DNA from: Georgenia satyanarayanai
GTDB taxonomy: Bacteria; Actinomycetota; Actinomycetes; Actinomycetales; Actinomycetaceae
Reading direction: 5' to 3'
Assembly (NCBI RefSeq): GCF_009193135.1
Contig: NZ_VUKC01000013.1
Coordinates: 1-64,000 of the forward strand
Length of the DNA: 64,000 nt
The notes under the pieces are model-generated. The model was not told the origin of the DNA. It did not search any database and saw only the letters and a list, made by a program, of their open reading frames with translations. Position numbers and translations under genes: made by a program. Within the stretch, counting starts at the first letter, position 1; every line of letters starts with the position of its first letter. Of this stretch, positions 1 through 9,137 are shown in pieces.

Positions 1-75
1 CCCCCCCCCGCCGCCCCCCCCGCGCCCCCCCGCCCCGTCGCCCCCCGGGGGGGGGGGGCCCCCCCCCCCCCCGGC
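1..75. other. C/G homopolymer edge sequence, probable artefact
   Basis: The first ~75 bases are almost pure runs of C and G. They read as polyproline in the receptor frame and resemble no receptor sequence, whereas sequence from about position 80 onward reads naturally into the receptor gene. This looks like a low-quality contig end rather than biology. Confidence 0.7.
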
Positions 76-103
76 CGCCGCGGGGGAGGACCTCTCCGAC
101 GCG

Positions 104-1135
104 ATGGCGACGTCCCAGTCCGTCAGCCTCGCCGTCGCACTCGTCGGCCTGACCCTCGTGCTCGGGATCAGCTGGCTCACCCAGCGCTCGGTGACCCGTC
201 CCGTGAGCCGGATGCGCACGGCGCTCCAGGCGATGGCGGCCGGGGACCTGACCGTGCGCGCGGACGTCGACAGCGCCGACGAGGTCGGCCAGATGGCGCA
301 GGCACTGGACACCGCACAGACGAACCTCCGGGCACTCGTCGGTGAGGTCTCCGGGACGGCGCAGGCGGTGGCCGCGGCCGCGGAGGAGCTGTCGGCCGGC
401 GGGAGCCAGCTCGGCTCGACGTCGGAGGAGACCTCGACGCAGGCGAGTGTGGTGGCAACCGCCGCCGGGCAGGTGTCGAGCAACGTGCAGACGGTCGCGG
501 CCGGGGCAGAGCAGATGGGAGCCTCCATCCGGGAGATCGCGCAGAGCTCGAACGACGCGGCCCGGGTCGCCCACCAGGCGACCGGGGTGGCGGCGGCCAC
601 GAACGAGACGGTGGCCAAGCTGGGAGTGAGCTCCCAGGAGATCGGGGACGTCGTCAAGGTCATCACGTCGATCGCCGAGCAGACCAACCTGCTGGCGCTC
701 AACGCCACGATCGAGGCCGCGCGCGCCGGCGAGGCCGGCAAGGGCTTCGCGGTGGTGGCCGGGGAGGTCAAGGACCTCGCGCAGGAGACCGCCAAGGCCA
801 CCGAGGACATCGCCCGTCGCGTGGCGGCGATCCAGGTCGACACCGCGGGCGCGGTGGACGCGATCGGGGAGATCTCGCGCATCGTGGGCCAGATCAACGA
901 CTACCAGCTGACCATCGCCTCGGCGGTGGAGGAGCAGACGGCGACGACCAACGAGATGGCGCGCAGCGTGACCGAGGCCGCGACCGGGTCGCAGGAGATC
1001 GCGTCGAACATCACGGGGGTGGCCACCGCCGCGGCCTCGACCACCGAGGTGCTCGGCCAGCTCAACGGAGCGGCCGACGAGCTGGCCCGGATGTCTGCCG
1101 ACCTGCAGGCCCGCGTCGCGCAGTTCACCCACTGA
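104..1135 (+). CDS. Methyl-accepting chemotaxis protein, 5'-truncated
   Basis: Chemoreceptor C-terminal part. It has one membrane segment (about residues 8-26), a HAMP domain following the [10 protein letters not shown] junction, then the long antiparallel cytoplasmic coiled coil with the highly conserved tip ([20 protein letters not shown]). The frame stays open upstream of 104 (reads G-E-D-L-S-D-A before the ATG) and no ribosome site precedes the ATG. The real start, first membrane segment and ligand domain are therefore missing beyond the window edge. The protein ends ARVAQFTH, without the NWETF-type CheR/CheB tether of enteric receptors. It lies directly upstream of a second receptor and belongs to the same chemotaxis locus. 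The cytoplasmic half is nearly the same as in the three receptors that follow, suggesting duplication or gene conversion. Confidence 0.9.
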   Translation: MATSQSVSLAVALVGLTLVLGISWLTQRSVTRPVSRMRTALQAMAAGDLTVRADVDSADEVGQMAQALDTAQTNLRALVGEVSGTAQAVAAAAEELSAGGSQLGSTSEETSTQASVVATAAGQVSSNVQTVAAGAEQMGASIREIAQSSNDAARVAHQATGVAAATNETVAKLGVSSQEIGDVVKVITSIAEQTNLLALNATIEAARAGEAGKGFAVVAGEVKDLAQETAKATEDIARRVAAIQVDTAGAVDAIGEISRIVGQINDYQLTIASAVEEQTATTNEMARSVTEAATGSQEIASNITGVATAAASTTEVLGQLNGAADELARMSADLQARVAQFTH

Positions 1136-1145
1136 GCCCTCGACG

Positions 1146-1202
1146 GACGTCTCACAACGCCGGCGTCACTGCCGACGAGTGGGGTGTGCGCAGGATGCGC
1201 AC
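1146..1202 (+). promoter_or_regulatory. Sigma-28-like promoter plus 5' hairpin (copy A)
   Basis: A 57-nt block sharing 42 positions with 2974-3030, with no gaps. It has CTCA (1151-1154), 16 nt, then GCCGACGAG (1171-1179), resembling the FliA/WhiG-type -35 and GCCGATAA -10. A perfect inverted repeat GTGCGC-AGGAT-GCGCAC follows at 1186-1202, about where the transcript should begin. It drives the receptor gene starting at 1302, leaving a ~115-nt leader. The sigma assignment is inference. Confidence 0.6.
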
Positions 1203-1301
1203 GGCCGTCCTGCGTCCCCGCGGACTGCCCGACGCGGTGGGGTGGACCCACGGAGCGCCGGTGCCCGCTGCAGGACGACCACCGACCCACAAGGAAGACC
1301 G

Positions 1302-2912
1302 ATGTCGGCAGAACCTCTCGCCAGTGCCCCCTCCCGCCGTTCGCTCCGCGATGTCTCTGTCCGGGTGAAGATCGCCGCCACCGTGGGTGTCGTCGCGCTC
1401 GTCGCCCTCGTCATCGGGGTGGTCGGCATCATCGAGGTCCGCGGCCTCGCACGGGACCAGGAGGACATGTTCAACCAGCGCGTCACCCCGATCGTCGAGC
1501 TGGCCGAAGCCCAGGAAGTGTTCTACGGAGCACGCCTCCGCGCGAACGCCCTGCCGGTGCGCCCGGCGGCAGAGCTCGACGCCTACCTCGCCGACGTCGA
1601 CGACCGCGAGACGGAGGTCGTCGCGATCCTCGAGGACTACCGTGAGCACGCCACGAACGAAGCAGCGCTCGACTCCCTCGTCGCCGCGGTCCAGGGCTGG
1701 CACGAGGAGGTCCGGGGGCCGTGGGCGGATGTGGTCCGCTCGGGCGACCTCGAGGCCATGGAGGCGTACTACAACGAGACGCTCGCCGCCGTCGGTCAGG
1801 AGGCTGCTGAGATCCTCACGGCGGGCATCGACAACCAGGTGCGGTCCGCCACGGCGGACTTCGAGACGGCGAAGGCCGAGGCCGCGAGCACGCAGGTGCT
1901 CCTCATCGTTGTCCTGCTCGTCGGGCTCGCTGTCGGCATCGTCGTCGCTCTCGTCGTCATCCGGCAGATCATGCGGACCGTCGAGACCGTGCGGGCCGCC
2001 GTCGAGGCGCTCGGCAACGGTGACCTCACCGCGGAGCCCCAGGTGACCAGCAGGGACGAGCTCGGCCTGATGGCCGAGCACCTGGGGCGCTCGATGCGCC
2101 AGCTGCGCGGGACGGTCGGCGCGGTCAACGAGGCCGCCGTGACGATCGCCTCCGGTGCGGAGGAGCTCGCTGCCTCGACCACGCAGGTCGTCGCCGCGAG
2201 CGAGGAGACCTCCGCCCAGTCCGGTGTCGTCGCCTCCGCCGCCGAGCAGGTCAGCCAGAACGTCCAGACCGTGGCGGCGGGCGCCGAGCAGATGGGCGCC
2301 TCGATCCGTGAGATCGCCCAGAGCTCCAGCGAGGCGGCGGCCGTGGCCGCCCGCGCCACCACGCAGGCGGCCGTGACGAACGAGACGGTGCAGAAGCTCG
2401 GCGCCTCGTCGATCGAGATCGGCAACGTCATCAAGGTCATCACGACCATCGCCGAGCAGACCAACCTCCTTGCCCTCAACGCGACCATCGAGGCCGCTCG
2501 CGCCGGGGAGGCCGGCAAGGGCTTCGCCGTCGTCGCCAGCGAGGTCAAGGACCTCGCCCAGGAGACCGCCCGGGCCACCGACGACATCGCCCGCCGCATC
2601 GAGGCGATCCAGCAGGACACCGAGGGGGCCGTCGGCGCCATCGGGGAGATCACCGAGATCATCGGGCAGATCAACGACTACCAGATGACGATCGCCTCGG
2701 CCGTCGAGGAGCAGACCGCGACGACCAACGAGATGTCGCGCAGCGTGACCGAGGCGGCGACCGGGTCGACCGAGATCGCGGGCAACATCACGGGGATCGC
2801 CTCCGCCGCGGCGGACAACAGCGCGACGATGACCCAGATGAGCAGCGCCGTCGCGGAGCTCGCGGGCATCTCCGAGGGCCTGCGCGCCCAGGTGTCCCAG
2901 TTCCGCGTCTGA
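1302..2912 (+). CDS. Methyl-accepting chemotaxis protein
   Basis: Transmembrane chemoreceptor of 536 residues. A short cytoplasmic N-terminus is followed by membrane segment 1 (about 25-45) and an all-helical periplasmic-type sensor of ~145 residues consistent with a four-helix-bundle (4HB_MCP) domain. Membrane segment 2 (about 192-214), HAMP and the cytoplasmic signalling hairpin with the conserved [20 protein letters not shown] tip complete it. The open frame extends upstream to 1179, but the ATG at 1302 is chosen because AAGGAAG sits 5 nt before it and [10 protein letters not shown] is a natural receptor N-terminus. It ends SQFRV, so no pentapeptide tether. It is a separate transcription unit, with a sigma-28-like promoter before it and a strong hairpin after it. 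It signals through the CheA/CheW encoded next door; the ligand is unknown. Confidence 0.92.
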   Translation: MSAEPLASAPSRRSLRDVSVRVKIAATVGVVALVALVIGVVGIIEVRGLARDQEDMFNQRVTPIVELAEAQEVFYGARLRANALPVRPAAELDAYLADVDDRETEVVAILEDYREHATNEAALDSLVAAVQGWHEEVRGPWADVVRSGDLEAMEAYYNETLAAVGQEAAEILTAGIDNQVRSATADFETAKAEAASTQVLLIVVLLVGLAVGIVVALVVIRQIMRTVETVRAAVEALGNGDLTAEPQVTSRDELGLMAEHLGRSMRQLRGTVGAVNEAAVTIASGAEELAASTTQVVAASEETSAQSGVVASAAEQVSQNVQTVAAGAEQMGASIREIAQSSSEAAAVAARATTQAAVTNETVQKLGASSIEIGNVIKVITTIAEQTNLLALNATIEAARAGEAGKGFAVVASEVKDLAQETARATDDIARRIEAIQQDTEGAVGAIGEITEIIGQINDYQMTIASAVEEQTATTNEMSRSVTEAATGSTEIAGNITGIASAAADNSATMTQMSSAVAELAGISEGLRAQVSQFRV

Positions 2913-2924
2913 GCCACCACTCCG

Positions 2925-2961
2925 CCACGGGCGGGTCCGCCACCGGCGGGCCCGCCCGTGG
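2925..2961 (+). terminator. Hairpin terminator after receptor 2
   Basis: CCACGGGCGGG (2925-2935) pairs with CCCGCCCGTGG (2951-2961). The stem continues through a T-G wobble into CCGCC-ACC-GGCGG, giving about 17 bp with a 3-nt loop and no U tract, as is common for actinobacterial terminators. It separates the receptor from the cheA promoter 13 nt downstream. Confidence 0.65.
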
Positions 2962-2973
2962 TGTGTTCACCCC

Positions 2974-3030
2974 GACGTCTCACAAACACCGCGCGGGCAC
3001 CGATGAGCAGGGAGTGCGCAGGAAGCGCAC
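2974..3030 (+). promoter_or_regulatory. Sigma-28-like promoter plus 5' hairpin (copy B)
   Basis: Second copy of the 57-nt block: GACGTCTCACAA (2974-2985), 16 nt after CTCA, then ACCGATGAG (2999-3007). The perfect inverted repeat GTGCGC-AGGAA-GCGCAC follows at 3014-3030. It lies 31 nt upstream of the cheA GTG start and should drive the main chemotaxis operon. The loop keeps AGGA in both copies, with the stem strictly conserved. Promoter class is inferred from similarity to the FliA/WhiG consensus. Confidence 0.6.
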
Positions 3031-3060
3031 AGACCGACACGGATGCATGGAGGTCCGCCG

Positions 3061-5286
3061 GTGGATGGCATGGATGAGATCGTCCACGAGTTCCTCGTCG
3101 AGAGCTACGAGAACCTCGACCAGCTCGATCAGGACCTCGTCGCGCTCGAGAGCGCCCCGACCTCGCGCGAGCTGCTGAGCAGCATCTTCCGCACGGTCCA
3201 CACGATCAAGGGAACGAGCGGCTTCCTCGGCTACTCGAACCTCGAGAGGGTCTCCCACACCGGGGAGAGCCTCCTCGCCGAGCTTCGTGACGGCGCCCGC
3301 CGGATGGACCAGGCGACCACCGACGTGCTCCTCGCGCTCGTCGACACCCTCCGCGCGATCCTCGCCTCCATCGAGGCCGGCCGCGGCGACGACCACGACG
3401 TCGAGCCCACGATCGCGCGCATCGTCGCCGTCCAGGAGGGCGCGGTCCCGCCGGAGCCCGCCGCCGTCCCCGAGTCGGCGCCGAGCCCCGAGCCGGAGCC
3501 GGCCGCCGAGCCCGCTCCCGAGCCGGCTCGCAAGGTCATCGGCAAGCGCCGCGCCACCGAGGCGCCCGCCGCCCCCACCCCTGCGGCTCCGGTCGCCGAG
3601 CAGCCCGAGCCCGAGCACCACCGCAACGCGGCCGAGAGCTCCATCCGCGTTGACGTCGAGCTGCTCGACAGCCTCATGCGCCAGGTCGGTGAGCTCGTCC
3701 TCGTCCGCAACCAGTTCGACCGCCTGTCCGACCGCGGGGAGGACGCCGAGCTCGCCCGCTCCGCGCAACGCCTGAGCCTCATCGCCACCGAGCTGCAGGA
3801 GGGCGTCATGAAGACGCGCATGCAGCCCATCGAGCACGTGTGGAACAAGATGCCGCGCGTCGTGCGCGACCTCGCCTCCATGCTCGGTCGCAAGGTCTCG
3901 CTGTCGATGCTCGGCGGGGAGACCGAGCTCGACCGCTCCCTCCTCGAGGCCGTCAAGGACCCGCTCACCCACCTCGTGCGCAACGCCGTGGACCACGGCA
4001 TCGAGGCGCCCGCCGAGCGCGTCGCGGCCGGCAAGCCCGAGCAGGGCCAGGTCACCCTGCGCGCCTACCACGCCGGTGGGCAGGTCATCGTCGAGATCGC
4101 CGACGACGGCCACGGGATCGACCCCGACGCCGTCGCGGCCAGCGCCGTGAACAAGGGGCTGCGCACCGAGGAGCAGGTGCGGGCGATGACCCCGCAGGAG
4201 ATCTACGAGCTGCTCTTCCTGCCCGGCTTCTCCACCGCGAAGGCGGTGACCAACGTGTCCGGCCGCGGCGTCGGCATGGACGTCGTGCGGACGAAGATCG
4301 AGGCGATCGGCGGGTCCGTCGACGTCGACTCCCAGCCCGGGGCCGGCACGACGTGGCGCCTGCGCATCCCGCTCACCCTGGCGATCATGCCGGCGCTCAC
4401 CGTCACCTGCGGTGCCCGGACCTTCGCCATCGCCCAGACGAACCTCCTCGAGCTCGTCGCCGTCGACTCGAGCCAGCTCGAGTACGTCGGCACCGCCCCC
4501 GTCTACCGGTTGCGTGGCGCACTCCTGCCGCTCCTCTCGCTCGCCGAGGTGCTCGGCATGGAGCCGCAGCAGCAGGCCTCGCACACGATCGCCGTCCTCC
4601 AGGCCGATGAGCAGCGCTTCGGTCTGCTCGTGGACCGCGTCCTCAACAACGAGGAGATCGTCGTCAAGGCGCTGTCCTCACGGATCAAGCAGATCGGCCT
4701 CTACTCCGGTGCCACGGTGCTGGGTGACGGCGACATCGCCCTCATCCTCGACGTCCAGGCCATCGCCCGCCGCGCCCTCATCGGCGAGCTCGGCCAGCTC
4801 GTGCGCTCGAGCAGGGCGCCCGAGCTCCGCACGAGCGGCACGGAGCAGCAGCTGCTCGTCGTCGCCATCGGCGAGGACCGGCGCGTGGCCATCCCGCTCG
4901 CCGACGTCACCCGCCTCGAGCGGATGCCCGCGGACCGCCTCGAGCGCGTCGGCAGCCGGGAGGTCGTCCAGTACCGCGGCGACCTGCTGCCCGTCGCCCG
5001 TCTCGACCGGGTGCTCGGCGCCATGAGCTATGAGCAGCCCGAGGAGCTCCTCGTCATCGTGCTCACCTCCGGCGGCGTGACGGTCGCCGTCGTCGTCGGG
5101 GAGATCGTCGACATCGTCACCGACGACCCCGCCAGCCGCAGCGGGCTCGAGGACACCGGGCTCACCGGCTCGACCGTCATCAAGGACCGCGTCACCGAGC
5201 TCCTCGACGTCGGTGACCTGCTCCACGCGGTGGGCATCGCGCCCTTCGACACCTCCGCTCTCGACGAGGAACTGGTGAGGATCTGA
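3061..5286 (+). CDS. cheA: Chemotaxis histidine kinase CheA
   Basis: Receptor-coupled kinase that phosphorylates CheY and CheB. Order of domains: HPt (P1) with phospho-accepting His47 in FRTVHTIKGTSGFLGY; a Pro/Ala/Glu-rich linker (about 125-185) with no recognisable P2 CheY/CheB-binding domain; P3 dimerisation helices (VELLDSLMRQVGELVLVRNQ); ATPase with N box (HLVRNAVDHG), DDGHGID and GRGVGMD boxes; then two CheW-like domains in tandem (about 440-575 and 600-735). The GTG at 3061 is preferred over the in-frame ATG at 3043 because GGAGGT lies 6 nt before it and it puts MDEIVHEF near the N-terminus. It is the first gene of the main operon and overlaps cheW by 1 nt. Missing P2 plus a second CheW domain is unlike the enteric five-domain form. 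Confidence 0.95.
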   Translation: MDGMDEIVHEFLVESYENLDQLDQDLVALESAPTSRELLSSIFRTVHTIKGTSGFLGYSNLERVSHTGESLLAELRDGARRMDQATTDVLLALVDTLRAILASIEAGRGDDHDVEPTIARIVAVQEGAVPPEPAAVPESAPSPEPEPAAEPAPEPARKVIGKRRATEAPAAPTPAAPVAEQPEPEHHRNAAESSIRVDVELLDSLMRQVGELVLVRNQFDRLSDRGEDAELARSAQRLSLIATELQEGVMKTRMQPIEHVWNKMPRVVRDLASMLGRKVSLSMLGGETELDRSLLEAVKDPLTHLVRNAVDHGIEAPAERVAAGKPEQGQVTLRAYHAGGQVIVEIADDGHGIDPDAVAASAVNKGLRTEEQVRAMTPQEIYELLFLPGFSTAKAVTNVSGRGVGMDVVRTKIEAIGGSVDVDSQPGAGTTWRLRIPLTLAIMPALTVTCGARTFAIAQTNLLELVAVDSSQLEYVGTAPVYRLRGALLPLLSLAEVLGMEPQQQASHTIAVLQADEQRFGLLVDRVLNNEEIVVKALSSRIKQIGLYSGATVLGDGDIALILDVQAIARRALIGELGQLVRSSRAPELRTSGTEQQLLVVAIGEDRRVAIPLADVTRLERMPADRLERVGSREVVQYRGDLLPVARLDRVLGAMSYEQPEELLVIVLTSGGVTVAVVVGEIVDIVTDDPASRSGLEDTGLTGSTVIKDRVTELLDVGDLLHAVGIAPFDTSALDEELVRI

Positions 5287-5702
5287 TGAGCACCCAGTAC
5301 GTGACCTTCACCCTGGGGGACAACCTCTACGGCATCGGCGTCGGGCAGGTGCAGGAGGTGCTGCCGTACCGGGCCACCGCCAGCGTGCCGCTGGCGTCTG
5401 CGGAGGTCGCGGGCCTCGTCAACCTCCGGGGGCAGGTGGTCCTCGCCCTGGACCTGCGCACCCGCCTGAGCCTGCCGCCCCGCGAGTCGAGCGAGCCGAT
5501 GATGGTCGTCGTCAAGCTCGGTGGGGAGCCCGTCTCGCTCCTCGTCGACGCGATCGGTGACGTCGCCGAGGTCGACGACGCCCAGTTCGAGGCCCCGCCC
5601 CAGACCCTCACCTCCGAGCTCCGCGAGGTAATCCGCGGCGCGTACAAGCTCGACGGCCGCCTCCTGCTCGCCCTCGACGTCGACGCCGTCACCGCGGCCT
5701 GA
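5286..5702 (+). CDS. cheW: Chemotaxis coupling protein CheW
   Basis: Scaffold linking receptors to CheA in the polar array. 138 residues, a single CheW SH3-like double barrel (YVTFTLGDNLYGIGVGQVQE through GLVNLRGQVVLALDLR), the usual family length. The start ATG overlaps the cheA stop (TGATG), so it is translationally coupled. Two receptors follow in the same operon. Confidence 0.95.
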   Translation: MSTQYVTFTLGDNLYGIGVGQVQEVLPYRATASVPLASAEVAGLVNLRGQVVLALDLRTRLSLPPRESSEPMMVVVKLGGEPVSLLVDAIGDVAEVDDAQFEAPPQTLTSELREVIRGAYKLDGRLLLALDVDAVTAA

Positions 5703-5731
5703 CCCCGACCTCCCCACCCCTGGAGAACCCC

Positions 5732-7408
5732 ATGGCCGTCCTCGCCCCCGAGCGGACGCGACCCGCACCGGCTCCGTCGCCGGTCCGGCCCTCCGCGGCA
5801 CCCACCCCGTCCCGCAGGCGCCGCATCGGCGACGTCTCGCTGCGCACGAAGATCATCGGCAGCTCGCTCGGAGCGGCCGCGCTCGTCCTCGGCATGTCCG
5901 GCGTCGCCGTCTGGGGCACGCTCAGCGCCGCTGACTTCGCGACCGAGACCCTCGAGCGGGACGTCCGTTCCGAGCAGGTCATCGGACAGATGCGCGTGGC
6001 CTTCTCGCAGGCCCAGTTCCTCGGGGCGGCGAGCCTCCTCGTGGCCACCCCGCAGGAGGCCCAGTCCGTTCTGGAGGAGCGCGGTGCGCACCTCGCCGAG
6101 CTCACCGCCCTCGCCGAGGAGTACCGGGCGGAGCTCGCCCCGAACGCCGAGGCGGCCACCCTCGTGGCCGACGTCGAGACCGCGGTCGATGACTACCTCG
6201 CGGCGGCAGCCGCCACGGGTGAGCTCATCAGCAGCGGCAACGCCGCCGGCCCCGAGGTCGGTGAGCTGGTGGCCGAGATGGACGCGCAGGCCGCGCTCAT
6301 CGCGGAGGACCTCACCGCCGTCGCCGGGATCCACGAGGCGACGGCCACGGAGGGGCTCGCGCAGATGGAGGCCACGGCGACGACGGCGATCGTCTCCGCC
6401 GTCCTGTGGTCGGTCGTCGGTGCCGTCGTCATGATCGGCGGCGGCATCCTCATCGGCCGCCGCGTCTCCCGCAACGCCCTCCGGCTCGTGCGGACGACGA
6501 CGGCGATGGCGTCCGGCGACCTCACGACAACGACCGACGTCACCGACCGGGACGAGCTCGGCCAGGTCGCCGAGGCGCTCGACGCGGCGCAGCGCAACCT
6601 GCGCGAGCTCGTCGCCGAGGCCTCCGGGACGGCGCAGGCGGTCGCAGCGGCCGCGGAGCAGCTCTCGGCGAGCGGCGGCTCGCTGCGGGCCACGACCGAG
6701 GGGACCTCCACGCAGGCCGGCGTCGTCGCCGCCGCGGCGGAGCAGGTCTCCGGCAACGTCCGGACGGTCGCCGCGGGCGCGGACGAGATGGGCGCCTCCA
6801 TCCGGGAGATCGCGCAGAACGCCGCCGAGGCCGCCGAGGTCGCCGCCCAGGCCACCGGGGTGGCCGAGACGACGAACGAGACGGTCGCCAAGCTCGGGAC
6901 GTCATCCCGCGAGATCGGCGAGGTCGTCAAGGTCATCACCACCATCGCGGAGCAGACGAACCTCCTCGCGCTCAACGCGACCATCGAGGCCGCCCGGGCC
7001 GGTGAGGCGGGCAAGGGTTTCGCCGTCGTCGCGGGGGAGGTCAAGGAGCTCGCGCAGGAGACCGCGCGGGCCACCGAGGACATCGCCAGCCGCGTCGACG
7101 CGATCCAGGTCGACACGGCCGGGGCCGTCGCCGCCATCGCCGAGATCTCCCGCATCATCGGCGCGATCAACGACTACCAGCTGACGATCGCCTCCGCCGT
7201 CGAGGAGCAGAACGCGACGACCGACGAGATGTCGCGCAGCATCGCCGAGGCCGCCACCGGCTCGGGGGAGATTGCGGGCAACATCACCGCCGTCGCCAGC
7301 TCCAGCGCCGCGGCCGACGACACCCTCGTCCAGCTCACGGCCGCGGCCCAGGAGCTCGCGGGCATGTCGGCCAACCTCCAGAACCGCCTCGCGCAGTTCC
7401 GCTTCTGA
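5732..7408 (+). CDS. Methyl-accepting chemotaxis protein
   Basis: Chemoreceptor of 558 residues. It has a Pro/Arg-rich cytoplasmic N-terminus, membrane segment 1 (about 38-62), a helical extracytoplasmic sensor (~160 residues, four-helix-bundle style), membrane segment 2 (about 222-244), HAMP, and the conserved signalling hairpin. GGAG lies before the ATG. It sits 29 nt after cheW with no promoter visible, so it is probably cotranscribed. Ends LAQFRF, with no CheR/CheB tether. The sensor differs from the neighbouring receptors while the cytoplasmic module is almost the same, so different signals probably feed one CheA. Confidence 0.93.
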   Translation: MAVLAPERTRPAPAPSPVRPSAAPTPSRRRRIGDVSLRTKIIGSSLGAAALVLGMSGVAVWGTLSAADFATETLERDVRSEQVIGQMRVAFSQAQFLGAASLLVATPQEAQSVLEERGAHLAELTALAEEYRAELAPNAEAATLVADVETAVDDYLAAAAATGELISSGNAAGPEVGELVAEMDAQAALIAEDLTAVAGIHEATATEGLAQMEATATTAIVSAVLWSVVGAVVMIGGGILIGRRVSRNALRLVRTTTAMASGDLTTTTDVTDRDELGQVAEALDAAQRNLRELVAEASGTAQAVAAAAEQLSASGGSLRATTEGTSTQAGVVAAAAEQVSGNVRTVAAGADEMGASIREIAQNAAEAAEVAAQATGVAETTNETVAKLGTSSREIGEVVKVITTIAEQTNLLALNATIEAARAGEAGKGFAVVAGEVKELAQETARATEDIASRVDAIQVDTAGAVAAIAEISRIIGAINDYQLTIASAVEEQNATTDEMSRSIAEAATGSGEIAGNITAVASSSAAADDTLVQLTAAAQELAGMSANLQNRLAQFRF

Positions 7409-7418
7409 TCGGACCCCC

Positions 7419-9056
7419 ATGCCCACCGCCCCCGTGTCTCCCGTGCGGCTGCGTCGCACCGGTGTCGCGACCCGGCTCTACGTCGCCTTCGGTGTCGTCG
7501 CGCTGTTCGTCCTCATCGCTGCCGGCATCGGCTTCGGTGCCGTCTCGCAGCAGCGCGAGCAGTCCGAGGAGCTCGCGCGCGCCCAGGCGCTCGCCCGGCT
7601 CGCCGAGGAGGCGCGCTTCCAGATCGCCGACGCGACGGGTTGGCAGGGGCTCTACCTCAGCGACGTGGCGGTGCTCGGCACCGACGTCGGCCTCGCCGCC
7701 GACTCCTACAACAGGGCGGGCATGGCCGAGACACGCCGCGACGTCGAGGCCTGGCTCGACGAGCTCGACACCGTGGACCTGAGCCCGGCGGAGGAAGAGA
7801 TCTTCGCCAGGCTCCGCCCGGCGTGGGAGGACTTCTTCACCTGGGACGCCCAGGTGGTCGAGTGGCTCGCCCTCGACACGCAGGAGGGCCGTGAGACAGC
7901 GCTCGAGTCGATCAACGGAGGGGAGGCGGGCGAGTCGTACTTCACCGTCCTCACCATCGCCGACGAGGCGCAGGCACTCGCCGCCGAGGAGGTTGCCGCG
8001 GCTGAGACCGCCCAGGCCGACGGTCAGGCGACCGCGATCACGCGGCTGGTGATCACCGGTTCCCTCGGCACCGTCGTCGCCGCACTCTTCGCCGGCCGGA
8101 CCACCCGCCTCCTGCTGCGCCGGATCACCCGCCTGCAGCACCTCGCCGAGCGGCTGCGCGCGGGGGACCTCACCGCGCGCAGCGAGCTCACGCGCACCGA
8201 CGAGCTCGGCGACGTCGGTACCGCCCTCGACGAGGGGGTGGCCGCGGTCCGTGCCCTCGTCGGCGCGGTCGGAGACTCCGCGGACCGGGTCTCCGGGTCC
8301 ACCGGGGAGCTGGAGGCGCGCACCCAGCGCGTGTCCGCCGAGGTCGCCCAGACCTCCGCCCAGAGCGCCGCCGCGGCGGCCGCCGCGGAGCAGGTCTCGG
8401 CCAGCGTGCAGACCGTCGCGGCCGGGGCGGAGCAGATGGGCGCCTCGATCCGCGAGATCGCCCGCACGGCGGAGGAGGCGGCCGCGGTCGCCTCCCGCGC
8501 CAGCACCGTGGCGCGGTCGACGAACGACACCGTGGCGAAGCTCGGCACCTCCTCCCAGGAGATCGGCGACGTCGTCAAGGTCATCACCTCGATCGCGGAG
8601 CAGACGAACCTCCTCGCGCTCAACGCGACCATCGAGGCCGCGCGGGCCGGTGAGGCGGGCAAGGGCTTCGCCGTCGTCGCGGGGGAGGTCAAAGAGCTCG
8701 CGCAGGAGACGGCGCGGGCCACCGAGGACATCGCCCGCCGGATCGAGACGATCCAGGGGGACGCGGGCGCCGCCGTCGGCGAGATCGACGAGATCACCCG
8801 CATCGTCGGGTCCATCAACGACCTCCAGCTCACCATCGCCTCCGCGGTGGAGGAGCAGACGGCGACGACGAACGAGATGAGCCGCGGGCTCTCCGAGGCC
8901 GCCACCGGCTCCGGCGAGATCGCCCAGAACGTCACCGTCCTCGCCTCGGCCGCCGAGACCCTCGACTCCGTCCTCGGCGGGATGAGCGCCGAGGTCGGCG
9001 ACCTCACCGGGATGTCCACCGAACTGCGCGGCCGCGTCGCCCGGTTCGCCTACTGA
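7419..9056 (+). CDS. Methyl-accepting chemotaxis protein
   Basis: Fourth chemoreceptor, 545 residues. Membrane segment 1 is at about 18-42. An acidic helical sensor follows ([17 protein letters not shown] and downstream), then membrane segment 2 (about 208-228), HAMP and the conserved cytoplasmic tip. The open frame begins at 7272 inside the previous gene, but the ATG at 7419, just after that gene's stop (7408), gives a normal receptor N-terminus ([13 protein letters not shown]). The preceding Shine-Dalgarno is weak (GGA), so it may rely on coupling from the upstream receptor. Ends RVARFAY. The ligand cannot be told from the sequence. Confidence 0.92.
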   Translation: MPTAPVSPVRLRRTGVATRLYVAFGVVALFVLIAAGIGFGAVSQQREQSEELARAQALARLAEEARFQIADATGWQGLYLSDVAVLGTDVGLAADSYNRAGMAETRRDVEAWLDELDTVDLSPAEEEIFARLRPAWEDFFTWDAQVVEWLALDTQEGRETALESINGGEAGESYFTVLTIADEAQALAAEEVAAAETAQADGQATAITRLVITGSLGTVVAALFAGRTTRLLLRRITRLQHLAERLRAGDLTARSELTRTDELGDVGTALDEGVAAVRALVGAVGDSADRVSGSTGELEARTQRVSAEVAQTSAQSAAAAAAAEQVSASVQTVAAGAEQMGASIREIARTAEEAAAVASRASTVARSTNDTVAKLGTSSQEIGDVVKVITSIAEQTNLLALNATIEAARAGEAGKGFAVVAGEVKELAQETARATEDIARRIETIQGDAGAAVGEIDEITRIVGSINDLQLTIASAVEEQTATTNEMSRGLSEAATGSGEIAQNVTVLASAAETLDSVLGGMSAEVGDLTGMSTELRGRVARFAY

Positions 9057-9137
9057 GCGCCGACCCGCCGTGCACACCTGCCCAGACCGCGTCCCCGCCC
9101 CGGCGACGCTCCCGATGACCGGAAGGGGGAACCCCGC

